From NCBI GenBank assembly GCA_937902055.1, contig CALGUJ010000126.1, forward strand, positions 1 through 5,082: a stretch of DNA of 5,082 bases, read 5' to 3'. Within the stretch, counting starts at the first letter, position 1. Each line of letters opens with the position of its first letter. Source of the stretch: an uncultured Pelolinea sp. (GTDB lineage: Bacteria > Chloroflexota > Anaerolineae > Anaerolineales > Anaerolineaceae). Positions 1-5,082 of this stretch are shown one piece after another. The notes below the pieces were generated by a model, which did not search any database, was not told the origin of the DNA, and saw nothing but the letters and a program-made list of their open reading frames with translations. The position numbers were made by a program, and so were the translations under genes.

Positions 1-661
1 CGTTGACGAGCACGGCATTACGCAGCATGGGGGTATTGGCATCGCGGATCAAACCGGCGCTCAGGGGTTGGTCGGCGGGGATGATCTCGTCGCCGGTTGA
101 GATAATGCCTACGCGCGGCTTCTTCATCACCGGCACGCTCACGATCCCCATGGCGGCCAGTGTGCCGATATCGGCAATTTTCAGGCGTTTGCCGGCCGGG
201 ATGATGAGCTGACCGGGTTGCGTATCCTCGCCGCGAAGGATCATATTCATGCCGGAAGAGATGGATTCGCTAAAAACGATGGTTCCGTCTCCCGGGTTAC
301 GGGTAGTTTCAATCATAATCATGGAATCCGCGCCTGCGGGAATCTCACCGCCGGTGGGAACATACGCGCATTGACCGCTTTTCAACTGCATAAGCGCATG
401 TTCACCCATGCGGGTTTCTCCGATGAGCTTCAGGTTCACCGGCTTTTCCGGGGAACAAGAGGCGACATCCGCAGCGAGAACGGCATATCCATCCACCGTA
501 GCGCGGTTGAAACGCGGCAAGTAAGTATCCGCCTCAATGTCAACCGCCAACACGCGGCCGAGCGCATCAAGATATGATGTTTTTTCCGTACCAACGCGCA
601 AATGATAATAGCGGCTTTTGACAAGTTCGATTACTTCATGAACAGGTTTCGGTTTCAACAT
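1..661 (-). CDS. moeA: Molybdopterin molybdenumtransferase MoeA, C-terminally truncated by the contig edge
   Basis: MoeA inserts molybdate into adenylylated molybdopterin, the last common step of molybdenum cofactor synthesis, in the cytoplasm. Translating the minus strand from the ATG at 659-661 gives 220 open residues running off position 1; full-length MoeA is about 400. Seen in order: FNRATVDGYAV at residues 51-61, matching the family's MDGYA active-site loop (D57, with Thr-Val in place of Ser-Met); PTGGEIPAGAD at 102-112, followed by E118; GMNMILRGED at 137-146; and the start of the MogA-like domain with PRVGIISTGDEI at 182-193, then GLIRDAN at 203-209. The rest of domain III and all of domain IV are missing. 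The start is supported by a GGAGA Shine-Dalgarno at 668-672, 6 nt upstream. It is divergent from modB across a 153-bp spacer, fitting a shared molybdenum role. The truncation is an assembly edge, not a pseudogene. A MoeA-LysR or MoeA-PBP fusion in the missing part cannot be excluded. Confidence 0.95.
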   Translation of the reverse strand, partial: MLKPKPVHEVIELVKSRYYHLRVGTEKTSYLDALGRVLAVDIEADTYLPRFNRATVDGYAVLAADVASCSPEKPVNLKLIGETRMGEHALMQLKSGQCAYVPTGGEIPAGADSMIMIETTRNPGDGTIVFSESISSGMNMILRGEDTQPGQLIIPAGKRLKIADIGTLAAMGIVSVPVMKKPRVGIISTGDEIIPADQPLSAGLIRDANTPMLRNAVLVN

Positions 662-667
662 AACTTT

Positions 668-672
668 TCTCC
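668..672 (-). promoter_or_regulatory. Ribosome binding site of moeA
   Basis: On the minus strand the sequence GGAGA lies 6 nt before the ATG at 659-661 (GGAGAAAAGTTATG). This is a normal Shine-Dalgarno and fixes the moeA start, in contrast to the SD-less modB start on the other side of the spacer. Confidence 0.75.
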
Positions 673-706
673 GGGTGCATGATCATACGCGCTACCGATT
701 TAAGGA

Positions 707-732
707 ATATGAATCATATCGCATCTCGATAT
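707..732. promoter_or_regulatory. Two overlapping palindromes in the moeA/modB spacer, candidate operator
   Basis: Seen directly: ATATGA-A-TCATAT at 707-719 is a perfect 6-bp inverted repeat around one base. ATATCG-CATCT-CGATAT at 716-732 is a second perfect 6-bp inverted repeat with a 5-base centre. They share bases 716-719. The CGATAT half-site recurs at 782-787, just upstream of the modB -10, inside another small inverted repeat (AATAT-TCCG-ATATT, 775-788). The location, downstream of the likely moeA transcription start and upstream of modB, would suit a dimeric regulator controlling both genes. It does not match the E. coli ModE box, in which the CG pairs lie on the outside of the site. 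The region is AT-rich, so chance palindromes are possible. Confidence 0.35.
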
Positions 733-748
733 TTTACGCGGTCTTCCA

Positions 749-757
749 ATCATACCA
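749..757 (-). promoter_or_regulatory. Putative extended -10 promoter of moeA
   Basis: On the minus strand TGGTATGAT reads as an extended -10 element (TGn followed by TATGAT, 5 of 6 matches to TATAAT). No convincing -35 lies 16-18 bases upstream, which extended -10 promoters tolerate. Transcription would start near 742, giving a leader of about 80 nt to the moeA ATG that contains the palindromes at 707-732. A second TATGAT on the same strand at 713-718 is an alternative. Confidence 0.4.
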
Positions 758-799
758 GAATTGCTCAAATAATGAATATTCCGATATTGGATAGCATCT

Positions 800-808
800 T
801 GGTATAAT
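800..808 (+). promoter_or_regulatory. Extended -10 promoter of modB, predicted leaderless
   Basis: TGGTATAAT contains a perfect TATAAT at 803-808 preceded by the TGn extension at 800-802. The best -35 candidate is poor (TTCCGA, 779-784, 18-bp spacing). The ATG of modB begins at 815, with six bases between the -10 and the start codon, so the expected transcription start falls on or next to the A of the ATG. No Shine-Dalgarno lies upstream, consistent with a leaderless mRNA. Confidence 0.65.
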
Positions 809-814
809 CGAAGC

Positions 815-1645
815 ATGGATATGCCGAAAAAAATTCCGGTCAAAAGCGAATTATGGCATCAACAAACCTGGCGGCTGCTTTCACTGCCGTTTTTACTGTT
901 CATTGCCATCCCGATCATATCCATCTTCCTGCGCAGTAAGCCTGAGGATTTCATTAATAATCTGAATGAGCGGGAAGTCATCCAGGCGATTACTCTCAGC
1001 CTGACGACGTCGACCATCTCAACGCTCCTGACGCTGGTATTCGGGACGCCAGTCGCTTACCTGCTGGGAAGTCGCAAATTCCGCGGATATAGCCTGGTCG
1101 ACACCCTGGTGGACATCCCGACCGTCCTGCCGCCATCGGTAGCCGGCGTTGCGCTTTTGATGGCATTTGGGAGAAAAGGTTTGATCGGCGCGCTGCTGGC
1201 AAGCAGAGGCATCACGATTCCGTTTACTTTCGTTGCGGTGGTAATGGCGCAGATGTTCATCGCTGCGCCGTTCTACATCAAGGCCGCTGCGATCGGATTC
1301 GCCGCCATTGACAAAGAGTTGAAGCAGGCGGCTGCGCTGGATGGAGCCAACCGGCTGCAAATCTTCCGGTATATCATCCTGCCATTATCCGGAAACGCCT
1401 TGCTGAGCGGCAGCGTGATGACCTGGGCGCGCGCGTTGGGGGAATTCGGCGCGACGATCATTTTCGCCGGCAACTTTCCCGGCCGCACACAAACCATGCC
1501 CCTCGCGATATACATCGGTTTCGAAATTGAGCTAAACGTGGCTTTGACCTTATCGATCATCCTGATCTGTTTTTCGTTTCTGACGCTGGTATTGGTTAAA
1601 AACGTTCTAAACAAACACCTTGCCCAAGAGATGCCGGATTATTAA
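815..1645 (+). CDS. modB: Molybdate-type ABC transporter permease (ModB family)
   Basis: Inner-membrane subunit of an oxyanion importer; a ModB dimer forms the channel that receives molybdate from ModA and is driven by a ModC ATPase. The 276-residue product has hydrophobic segments near residues 20-40, 57-84, 98-118, 136-160, 190-215 and 240-262. The cytoplasmic EAA loop that docks the ATPase is clear: QAAALDGANRLQIFRYIILP at 171-190 keeps the family spacing (Q171-A-A, G177, I187, L189-P190), with Gln replacing the usual Glu. It is followed by WARALGEFGATIIFAGN (204-220), typical of ModB/WtpB/CysT-type permeases. An in-frame TGA at 773-775 and the lack of any start codon between it and 815 make this the most upstream start; ATG 821 is the alternative, and neither has a Shine-Dalgarno. 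modA follows 153 bp downstream. A tungstate or sulfate permease is the main alternative; linkage to moeA and ModA favours molybdate. Confidence 0.9.
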   Translation: MDMPKKIPVKSELWHQQTWRLLSLPFLLFIAIPIISIFLRSKPEDFINNLNEREVIQAITLSLTTSTISTLLTLVFGTPVAYLLGSRKFRGYSLVDTLVDIPTVLPPSVAGVALLMAFGRKGLIGALLASRGITIPFTFVAVVMAQMFIAAPFYIKAAAIGFAAIDKELKQAAALDGANRLQIFRYIILPLSGNALLSGSVMTWARALGEFGATIIFAGNFPGRTQTMPLAIYIGFEIELNVALTLSIILICFSFLTLVLVKNVLNKHLAQEMPDY

Positions 1646-1657
1646 AAATTATTAAAA
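1638..1657 (+). repeat. Tandem duplication of a 10-bp unit at the end of modB
   Basis: ATTATTAAAA occurs twice back to back (1638-1647 and 1648-1657). The first copy supplies the last codons and the TAA stop of modB (1643-1645). The second copy lies in the spacer. It looks like a small replication-slippage duplication in AT-rich DNA with no evident function. Confidence 0.7.
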
Positions 1658-1700
1658 AGTTCGACCTCATTACTCACAGGAAGATGGGCTTCATAACAGA

Positions 1701-1730
1701 TTGATGTTACAATCATAATGCTCATAAGAT
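1701..1730 (+). promoter_or_regulatory. Weak candidate promoter upstream of modA
   Basis: The 153-bp modB-modA spacer is AT-rich and contains no gene. TTGATG (1701-1706) and TAAGAT (1725-1730) match the -35 and -10 consensus at 4 of 6 positions each, with an 18-bp spacing. Transcription would start near 1737, giving a leader of about 60 nt. modA may therefore be transcribed on its own as well as from the modB promoter, but other AT-rich hexamers here (for example TACAAT at 1708-1713 and 1766-1771) are almost as good. Confidence 0.25.
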
Positions 1731-1784
1731 GAATAATCAATTAATAAATATATTCTTGAGCAAAATACAATCCAAGCTAACCCA

Positions 1785-1790
1785 AGGAGG
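1785..1790 (+). promoter_or_regulatory. Strong ribosome binding site of modA
   Basis: AGGAGG, the full anti-16S match, lies 8 bases before the ATG at 1799. It indicates efficient translation of the binding protein, which importers generally need in excess over the permease. The modB start has no such site. Confidence 0.85.
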
Positions 1791-1798
1791 TTAAAAAA

Positions 1799-2662
1799 AT
1801 GCGCTCGAAAGTATTATCCATATTCCTGTTGGCTGCCTTGTTAATGACCGCAGCCTGCACCACTCAGGCAATTGTTCCTGAAGCGGCTACCGTAGTTGAA
1901 GAGGCGCCTGCCGAACCGACCAGCGCCCCGGTCGAACCGCGCACGCTTACCGTGCTGGCGGCAGCCTCGCTAACCGAGTCATTCACCGAAATCGGACTGG
2001 CATTTGAAGCCCAAAATGAAGGCGTCACGGTAGCTTTCAACTTTGCCGGTTCCCAAGCCTTGGCTGAACAACTGGCGCAAGGCGCCGAAGTGGACGTTTT
2101 CGCCAGCGCCAGCAATAAATATATGACTGCCGCGATCGATGCCCAGCGGGTGAATGTCGACAACGCACAACCTTTCGTTTATAACCGCCTGGTAGTGATC
2201 TTCCCCAAGGAAAATCCGGGCGGTCTGGTTGAATTGAAAGATCTGGCGAAAGCGGGCCTGAAACTCGTGCTGGCCGACGAAAGCGTACCGGTAGGCCAAT
2301 ACGGCCTCGATTTTCTCGACAAGGCCAGCGCTGACGCCGCCTTTGGCGCCGCTTTCAAAGATGACGTTCTGGCGAACGTGGTCTCGTATGAAGACAACGT
2401 AAAATCCGTTGTGACCAAGGTATCGCTGGGTGAAGCCGATGCCGGTATTTGTTATCTGACCGACATCACGGCGGACGTTGCTGAAAGCGTCAACAGCATC
2501 GATATCCCGGACGAGCTGAACACGATTGCCACCTATCCGATTGCCGCGATTGCCGACAGCAAGAATCCCGAATTGGCGCAGGCATTCGTCGATTATGTGC
2601 TATCCACCGATGGGCAGGCCGTCCTGGCAAAATATGGGTTTACAACGGTAACCGCTAAATAA
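1799..2662 (+). CDS. modA: Molybdate ABC transporter substrate-binding lipoprotein ModA
   Basis: Captures molybdate (and probably tungstate) outside the membrane and delivers it to ModB. The 287-residue product begins with a lipoprotein signal peptide: Arg and Lys at 2 and 4, a hydrophobic core at 5-16, and a lipobox TAAC ending at C20, so the mature protein should be lipid-anchored, unlike the soluble periplasmic E. coli ModA. A flexible Pro/Glu/Ala-rich linker spans about 21-47. The type II binding fold follows from RTLTVLAAAS at 48-57. Likely oxyanion contacts by comparison with E. coli ModA are S57, S85 (in FAGSQALAEQLAQGAEVDVFASAS), the VPVGQY loop at 163-168, V201 (EDNVKS) and Y219 (GICYLTD). 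In the VPVGQY loop Val165 replaces the usual Ala, but this contact is through the backbone. The C-terminal ELAQAFVDYVLSTDGQAVLAKYGF is typical of the family. The start is fixed by the AGGAGG at 1785-1790. It converges with the lipoprotein gene downstream. Confidence 0.93.
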   Translation: MRSKVLSIFLLAALLMTAACTTQAIVPEAATVVEEAPAEPTSAPVEPRTLTVLAAASLTESFTEIGLAFEAQNEGVTVAFNFAGSQALAEQLAQGAEVDVFASASNKYMTAAIDAQRVNVDNAQPFVYNRLVVIFPKENPGGLVELKDLAKAGLKLVLADESVPVGQYGLDFLDKASADAAFGAAFKDDVLANVVSYEDNVKSVVTKVSLGEADAGICYLTDITADVAESVNSIDIPDELNTIATYPIAAIADSKNPELAQAFVDYVLSTDGQAVLAKYGFTTVTAK

Positions 2663-2722
2663 CGAACCGTTCTTATTCAATAAACAATCCCATCCAAGCA
2701 ATGCAATTGTTGTTAACAATAA

Positions 2723-2749
2723 AACGGGCAGGCCTAGCGCCTGCCCGTT
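2723..2749 (-). terminator. Intrinsic terminator between modA and the lipoprotein gene
   Basis: An 11-bp perfect stem (2723-2733 with 2739-2749, core CGGGCAGGC/GCCTGCCCG) closes a 5-base loop. On the minus strand the stem lies 22 bases past the TAA at 2772-2774 and runs into TTTTATTGTT, a reasonable U-tract, so it mainly ends the lipoprotein transcript. On the plus strand only GTTGCTTGT follows, so termination of modA, whose stop is 60 bases upstream, would be weaker. The convergent layout suggests one hairpin serves both genes. Confidence 0.85.
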
Positions 2750-2771
2750 GCTTGTATCGGGAAAGGATTTA

Positions 2772-3413
2772 TTACTGGACTTTGTAAGTGAAATACACTT
2801 CGCCGTTGGTTACCTTGGTGCCGTCGGCATTCTTCATGAACCAATAGGTGGTATACGGGCCGCTGGTGCCGGGCGCCTGGCAGGAGAGATCGAAGCACCA
2901 CTTGCTTCCGGGTTCCACAACTTTTCCGACATAGGTTTTGGAATTGAAGCAGACTTTCGGTCCATCGATGTAGCCCAGGTAATAGCTGGTGGTCCAACTG
3001 GTGGAACCGACGTTCGCCATGCACACGTGGAATGTGAAATCCTGGTTGGCAGTGAAGACTTTACCGTCCACCGGGCTTTGCGTATTCCATCTGGCAGCGT
3101 CGCCGTAGAGCTGAACGGTGGCTGTCGGGCCAACCGGGATAGTGGGAGCGGGCATTTGTTCTTCCACAGGTTGGGTCGGCAGTGGTTCCGCGGTGGGGGC
3201 GGTGGTGGCAGTCGGTTCAGGTGTGGAAGTGGGGGGCATGGCCTGGTAGGTCTGTGTCATGCTGACCATCACGGTTTCAGCCACCTGGGTGAAGATGACG
3301 TTCGGGTCGGTGGTTGGCTCCGCGGGAGCGGCAGCGCCGCAGGCAGTCAGAATCATCGCGGCGGTAGTCAAAATGGCTATCAAGCCGAGAGTTTTTTGCA
3401 TCGATTTTTTCAT
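2772..3413 (-). CDS. Secreted lipoprotein with Thr/Pro-rich stalk and NBR1-type Ig-like domain
   Basis: Function unknown; a surface-anchored protein with a probable binding or adhesive role. The 213-residue product has a lipoprotein signal peptide (MKKSMQK, hydrophobic 9-23, lipobox LTAC ending at C25). A segment at 38-60 (VIFTQVAETVMVSMTQTYQAM) leads into a low-complexity stalk rich in Pro, Thr, Glu and Ala at 60-100. The C-terminal domain, about 105-213, resembles the NBR1 central Ig-like fold: FTFHVCMANVGSTSWTTSYYLGY at 127-149 corresponds to the 'w...N.Gt.tW....l' pattern, VVEPGSKWCFDLSCQAPGTSGPY at 165-187 to 'v.PG......v.l.AP...G.y', and a final strand ends YFTYKVQ. Four cysteines (131, 155, 173, 178) could form disulfides outside the cell. 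An upstream ATG at 3429-3431 is in frame, but the start at 3411-3413 is preferred because GGAG lies 7 bases before it and it gives a compact signal peptide. This architecture is frequent in Anaerolineae. Confidence 0.88.
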   Translation of the reverse strand: MKKSMQKTLGLIAILTTAAMILTACGAAAPAEPTTDPNVIFTQVAETVMVSMTQTYQAMPPTSTPEPTATTAPTAEPLPTQPVEEQMPAPTIPVGPTATVQLYGDAARWNTQSPVDGKVFTANQDFTFHVCMANVGSTSWTTSYYLGYIDGPKVCFNSKTYVGKVVEPGSKWCFDLSCQAPGTSGPYTTYWFMKNADGTKVTNGEVYFTYKVQ

Positions 3414-3420
3414 TCTTTCA

Positions 3421-3424
3421 CTCC
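3421..3424 (-). promoter_or_regulatory. Ribosome binding site that sets the lipoprotein start
   Basis: On the minus strand GGAG lies 7 bases before the ATG at 3411-3413 (GGAGTGAAAGAATG). It lies inside the extension that would be translated if the ATG at 3429-3431 were used, so the shorter protein is the better model. Confidence 0.75.
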
Positions 3425-3443
3425 ATTCCAAATTGGTGTTCTT

Positions 3444-3449
3444 ATTATA
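3444..3449 (-). promoter_or_regulatory. Putative -10 element of the lipoprotein gene
   Basis: A perfect TATAAT on the minus strand would start transcription near 3437, about 24 nt before the ATG at 3413, leaving room for the Shine-Dalgarno. The -35 region 17-18 bases upstream is AT-rich (AAATAT) and does not match TTGACA. It indicates that the gene need not be co-transcribed with the ABC exporter upstream. Confidence 0.45.
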
Positions 3450-3478
3450 AACGAACTTATTTACGCATATTTTACCAC

Positions 3479-3502
3479 CCGGCGCAAGCTGAACTTCGCC
3501 GG
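3479..3502 (-). terminator. Hairpin downstream of the ABC exporter, doubtful terminator
   Basis: CCGGCG (3479-3484) pairs with CGCCGG (3497-3502), and the stem extends by AAG/CTT after a one-base bulge around a CTGAA loop. It lies about 40 bases past the exporter's TGA. No U-tract follows on the minus strand (GTGGTAAAATATG), so it is at best an imperfect terminator or an mRNA 3' end protector. The 126-bp gap otherwise holds only the lipoprotein promoter region. Confidence 0.35.
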
Positions 3503-3539
3503 TTAATACTTATGAATGCGTCAACGAACCCTGTGGAAA

Positions 3540-5034
3540 TCATCCTTCCAACGGTTGAGCGGCAGCAGCGTCCTTGAAAACGTCATACGCGTCCTCGCGT
3601 TCGAAGCGGAACTGGCGCGTATACAGGTTGTAGTACTTGCCCTTCAACTTCAATAATTCCGCGTGCGTTCCCATTTCAGCGATTTGCCCATCCTCGATCA
3701 CCAAAATGCGGCTGGCGCGCTTGATGGTGGAGAGGCGGTGGGCGATGATGATGCTGGTGCGGCCGCGCATGATGGCATCCATGCCCTTTTGAATGGCCGC
3801 TTCCGTGAGCGTGTCCACCGAACTGGTGGCTTCGTCCATGATGAAAATCTCCGGGTCCGAAAGTACCGCCCGCGCCAGGCTGATGAGCTGCTTTTGACCT
3901 ACCGAAAGCAGCACGCCGCCTTCGCCGACTTCTTCGTTATAGCCTTTTTCCAGGTGGCTGATGAAGTGGTCGGCACCGGCCAGCTTTGCGGCTCTTTCGA
4001 TCTCCTCCGGCGCGGCATTCAAGCGTCCGTAAGCGATATTTTCGCGGATGGTTCCCGAAAACAAGTGCGGTGTTTGCAGCACCACGCCGATGCGCGATTG
4101 TATGGATTGCAGGGAGAGATCGGTGTAATCGTGGCTGCCGATCAGGATGCGCCCGCGCTTGGGTTCGTAAAAACGGCAGAGCAGGTTAACGATGGTGGTT
4201 TTGCCGCCGCCGGTGGAACCGACCAGTGCGATCGTTTCGCCGCGTCGAATGGTCAGGTTGAGATCCTTGATGACGGGCATCTCATCTTCGTACCAGAAAG
4301 ACAGGTGTTCAAAATGAATATCGCCCTGGATGGTGCCGGGGTCGATCGCGCCGGGTTTATCCTGGATCTCGGGCGGCGTATCCACCAGTGAAAAGATGCG
4401 CTCGGCGGATGCCAGGGAACGCTGCATTTCGGCAAAAACCCGCGCCAGGTCCTGGATGGGCCAGAGAATGGAGGTCATGTAAGAGACAAACGCCTGGATG
4501 CTGCCGACAGTCAGCAGGGCAGTGCCGACATGCGCGCCGCTGTACCAGATGATGCCGCCCAAAGCGAATGCGGAGATGATCTGGACGCTGGGCAGGAAGA
4601 GCGCGCTCAACCAGGCGGCGCGGTAGCCGAAGCGGCGCATATCGCTGCTGAGCACTTTGAATTCGTTCAGATTTTCATCCTCACGCCCCAGTGCCTTGAT
4701 CACGCGCACGCCGCTGATATTTTCATTAAAGGAAGCGGTTATCTTGGAATTAACCTTGCGAACCTTGCGGAACTGTTCCAAAATGCGCTTGCGGAATTCG
4801 TAAGCCACATATAACAAGATTGGCAGGACAGCCAGCACGATCAGCGCCAGTTGCCAGTTGATGGCGAACATGAAAACCATGGCGGTGATGATGTTGATCA
4901 CCCCCCAAGTGGAATCCAGCAGCCCCCAGGTTACCAGGTCGGCTACGCGTTCGGTGTCGTTGGTCACGCGCGACATGATCCAGCCGACCGGCGTGCGCGA
5001 GTAGTATGACAAAGATAGTTTCTGCAGATGGTTG
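3540..5034 (-). CDS. ABC exporter, fused membrane and ATPase domains (MsbA/LmrA type), N-terminus missing
   Basis: A half-transporter that dimerises to export lipids, drugs or peptides using ATP; the substrate cannot be read from sequence. About 497 genomic residues remain, ending in TGA at 3540-3542. Numbered from the adapter-derived GTG at 5049-5051: HLQKLSLSYYSRTPVGWIMSR at 8-28 is the usual loop after TM2; hydrophobic segments lie near 45-66, 67-86, 145-170 and 176-200. The nucleotide-binding domain starts near 242 and has Walker A GSTGGGKTT (278-286), Q-loop Q326, X-loop GEGG (376-379), signature LSVGQ (382-386, Val for the usual Gly), Walker B IFIMDE (402-407, catalytic E407), D-loop SSVD (410-413) and H-loop H438, so the ATPase looks intact. 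Family members are about 580-620 residues, so roughly 100 N-terminal residues with TM1-TM2 lie beyond the contig. The true start is not in the window. A heterodimeric partner gene could lie upstream. Confidence 0.93.
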
Positions 5035-5082
5035 AGATCGGAAGAGCACACGTCTGAACTCCAGTCACGAGTGGATATCTCG
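5035..5082 (+). other. Illumina TruSeq index adapter left on the contig end (not genomic)
   Basis: From 5035 the sequence reads AGATCGGAAGAGC, the universal TruSeq adapter start. It continues through the rest of the read-1 adapter, ending CCAGTCAC at 5068, then the bases GAGTGGAT where the index sits, then ATCTCG, the start of the constant part after the index. The index matches my recollection of TruSeq index 23. The first A at 5035 could be genomic or adapter. These 48 bases are a library artefact and should be trimmed. Confidence 0.97.

Noticed and set aside
3..577. Plus-strand open frames over the left end
   Set aside because: They lie opposite moeA, which has clear MoeA motifs, an SD and an uninterrupted frame to the contig edge.
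681..814. ModE box in the moeA/modB spacer
   Set aside because: The known E. coli ModE site has CG pairs on the outside of TATATA arms. The palindrome here has them on the inside, so I did not assign ModE.
662..814. Molybdenum cofactor riboswitch upstream of moeA or modB
   Set aside because: modB appears to have no leader at all, and the roughly 80-nt moeA leader is short and lacks the GC-rich multi-stem structure expected of a Moco RNA.
2644..2671. Inverted repeat AACGGT/ACCGTT around the modA stop codon as a modA terminator
   Set aside because: Only 6 bp of stem with a 16-base loop and no real U-tract; the 2723-2749 hairpin is far stronger.
3411..3431. Longer lipoprotein start at 3429-3431 (MEWSERMKK...)
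   Set aside because: It has no SD and adds acidic residues before the signal peptide; the internal ATG has GGAG 7 bases upstream.
2748..3506. 252-residue plus-strand open frame with a glycine-rich run, opposite the lipoprotein gene
   Set aside because: It is the complement of the lipoprotein and its Thr/Pro stalk; the Gly-rich run is the antisense of Pro/Thr codons. No SD, no recognisable domain, and the minus-strand gene has signal peptide, domain, SD and terminator.
3663..4391. 242-residue plus-strand open frame inside the ABC exporter
   Set aside because: Antisense shadow of the nucleotide-binding domain, whose conserved motifs are all on the minus strand; no family resemblance in the shadow product.
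1..5082. tRNA, rRNA, CRISPR array, IS element, defence or phage genes
   Set aside because: The window is filled by four ordinary genes and short spacers; no tRNA-like cloverleaf, spaced direct repeats, transposase motifs or terminal inverted repeats were seen.

Overview
The window looks like a short metagenomic contig from a bacterium of the Chloroflexota, most probably an Anaerolineae-type lineage. This rests mainly on one gene: a secreted lipoprotein with a Thr/Pro-rich stalk followed by an NBR1-type Ig-like domain, an architecture common in that group. It is an inference from protein style, not a phylogenetic result. Both ends are cut. The left end stops inside moeA. The right end runs out of genomic DNA at about position 5034 and continues into 48 bases of Illumina TruSeq index adapter.

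Left half (1-2662), molybdenum block. A 5'-partial view of molybdopterin molybdenumtransferase MoeA lies on the minus strand, and diverges from a plus-strand pair encoding a molybdate-type ABC permease (ModB) and a lipoprotein molybdate-binding protein (ModA). Together they couple oxyanion uptake to insertion of molybdenum into molybdopterin. The order is modB then modA, separated by 153 bp, and no ModC ATPase lies in the window. The 153-bp moeA/modB spacer holds two face-to-face extended -10 promoters and several short palindromes. The modB promoter lies so close to its ATG that the mRNA is predicted to be leaderless.

Middle (2663-3539). modA converges on the minus-strand NBR1-Ig lipoprotein gene. 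An 11-bp GC-rich hairpin sits between them, with a U-tract on the minus-strand side. The lipoprotein has its own promoter and Shine-Dalgarno sequence.

Right half (3540-5034). A minus-strand MsbA/LmrA-type ABC exporter (membrane domain fused to ATPase) has lost roughly its first 100 residues at the contig edge. Its apparent GTG start and first residues (MCSSDL) are translated adapter, not biology. I find no RNA gene, CRISPR array, insertion sequence or phage gene, and no convincing undescribed system. The points most worth a second look are the adapter artefact, the leaderless divergent promoter with its palindromes, and the ModC-less mod cluster.
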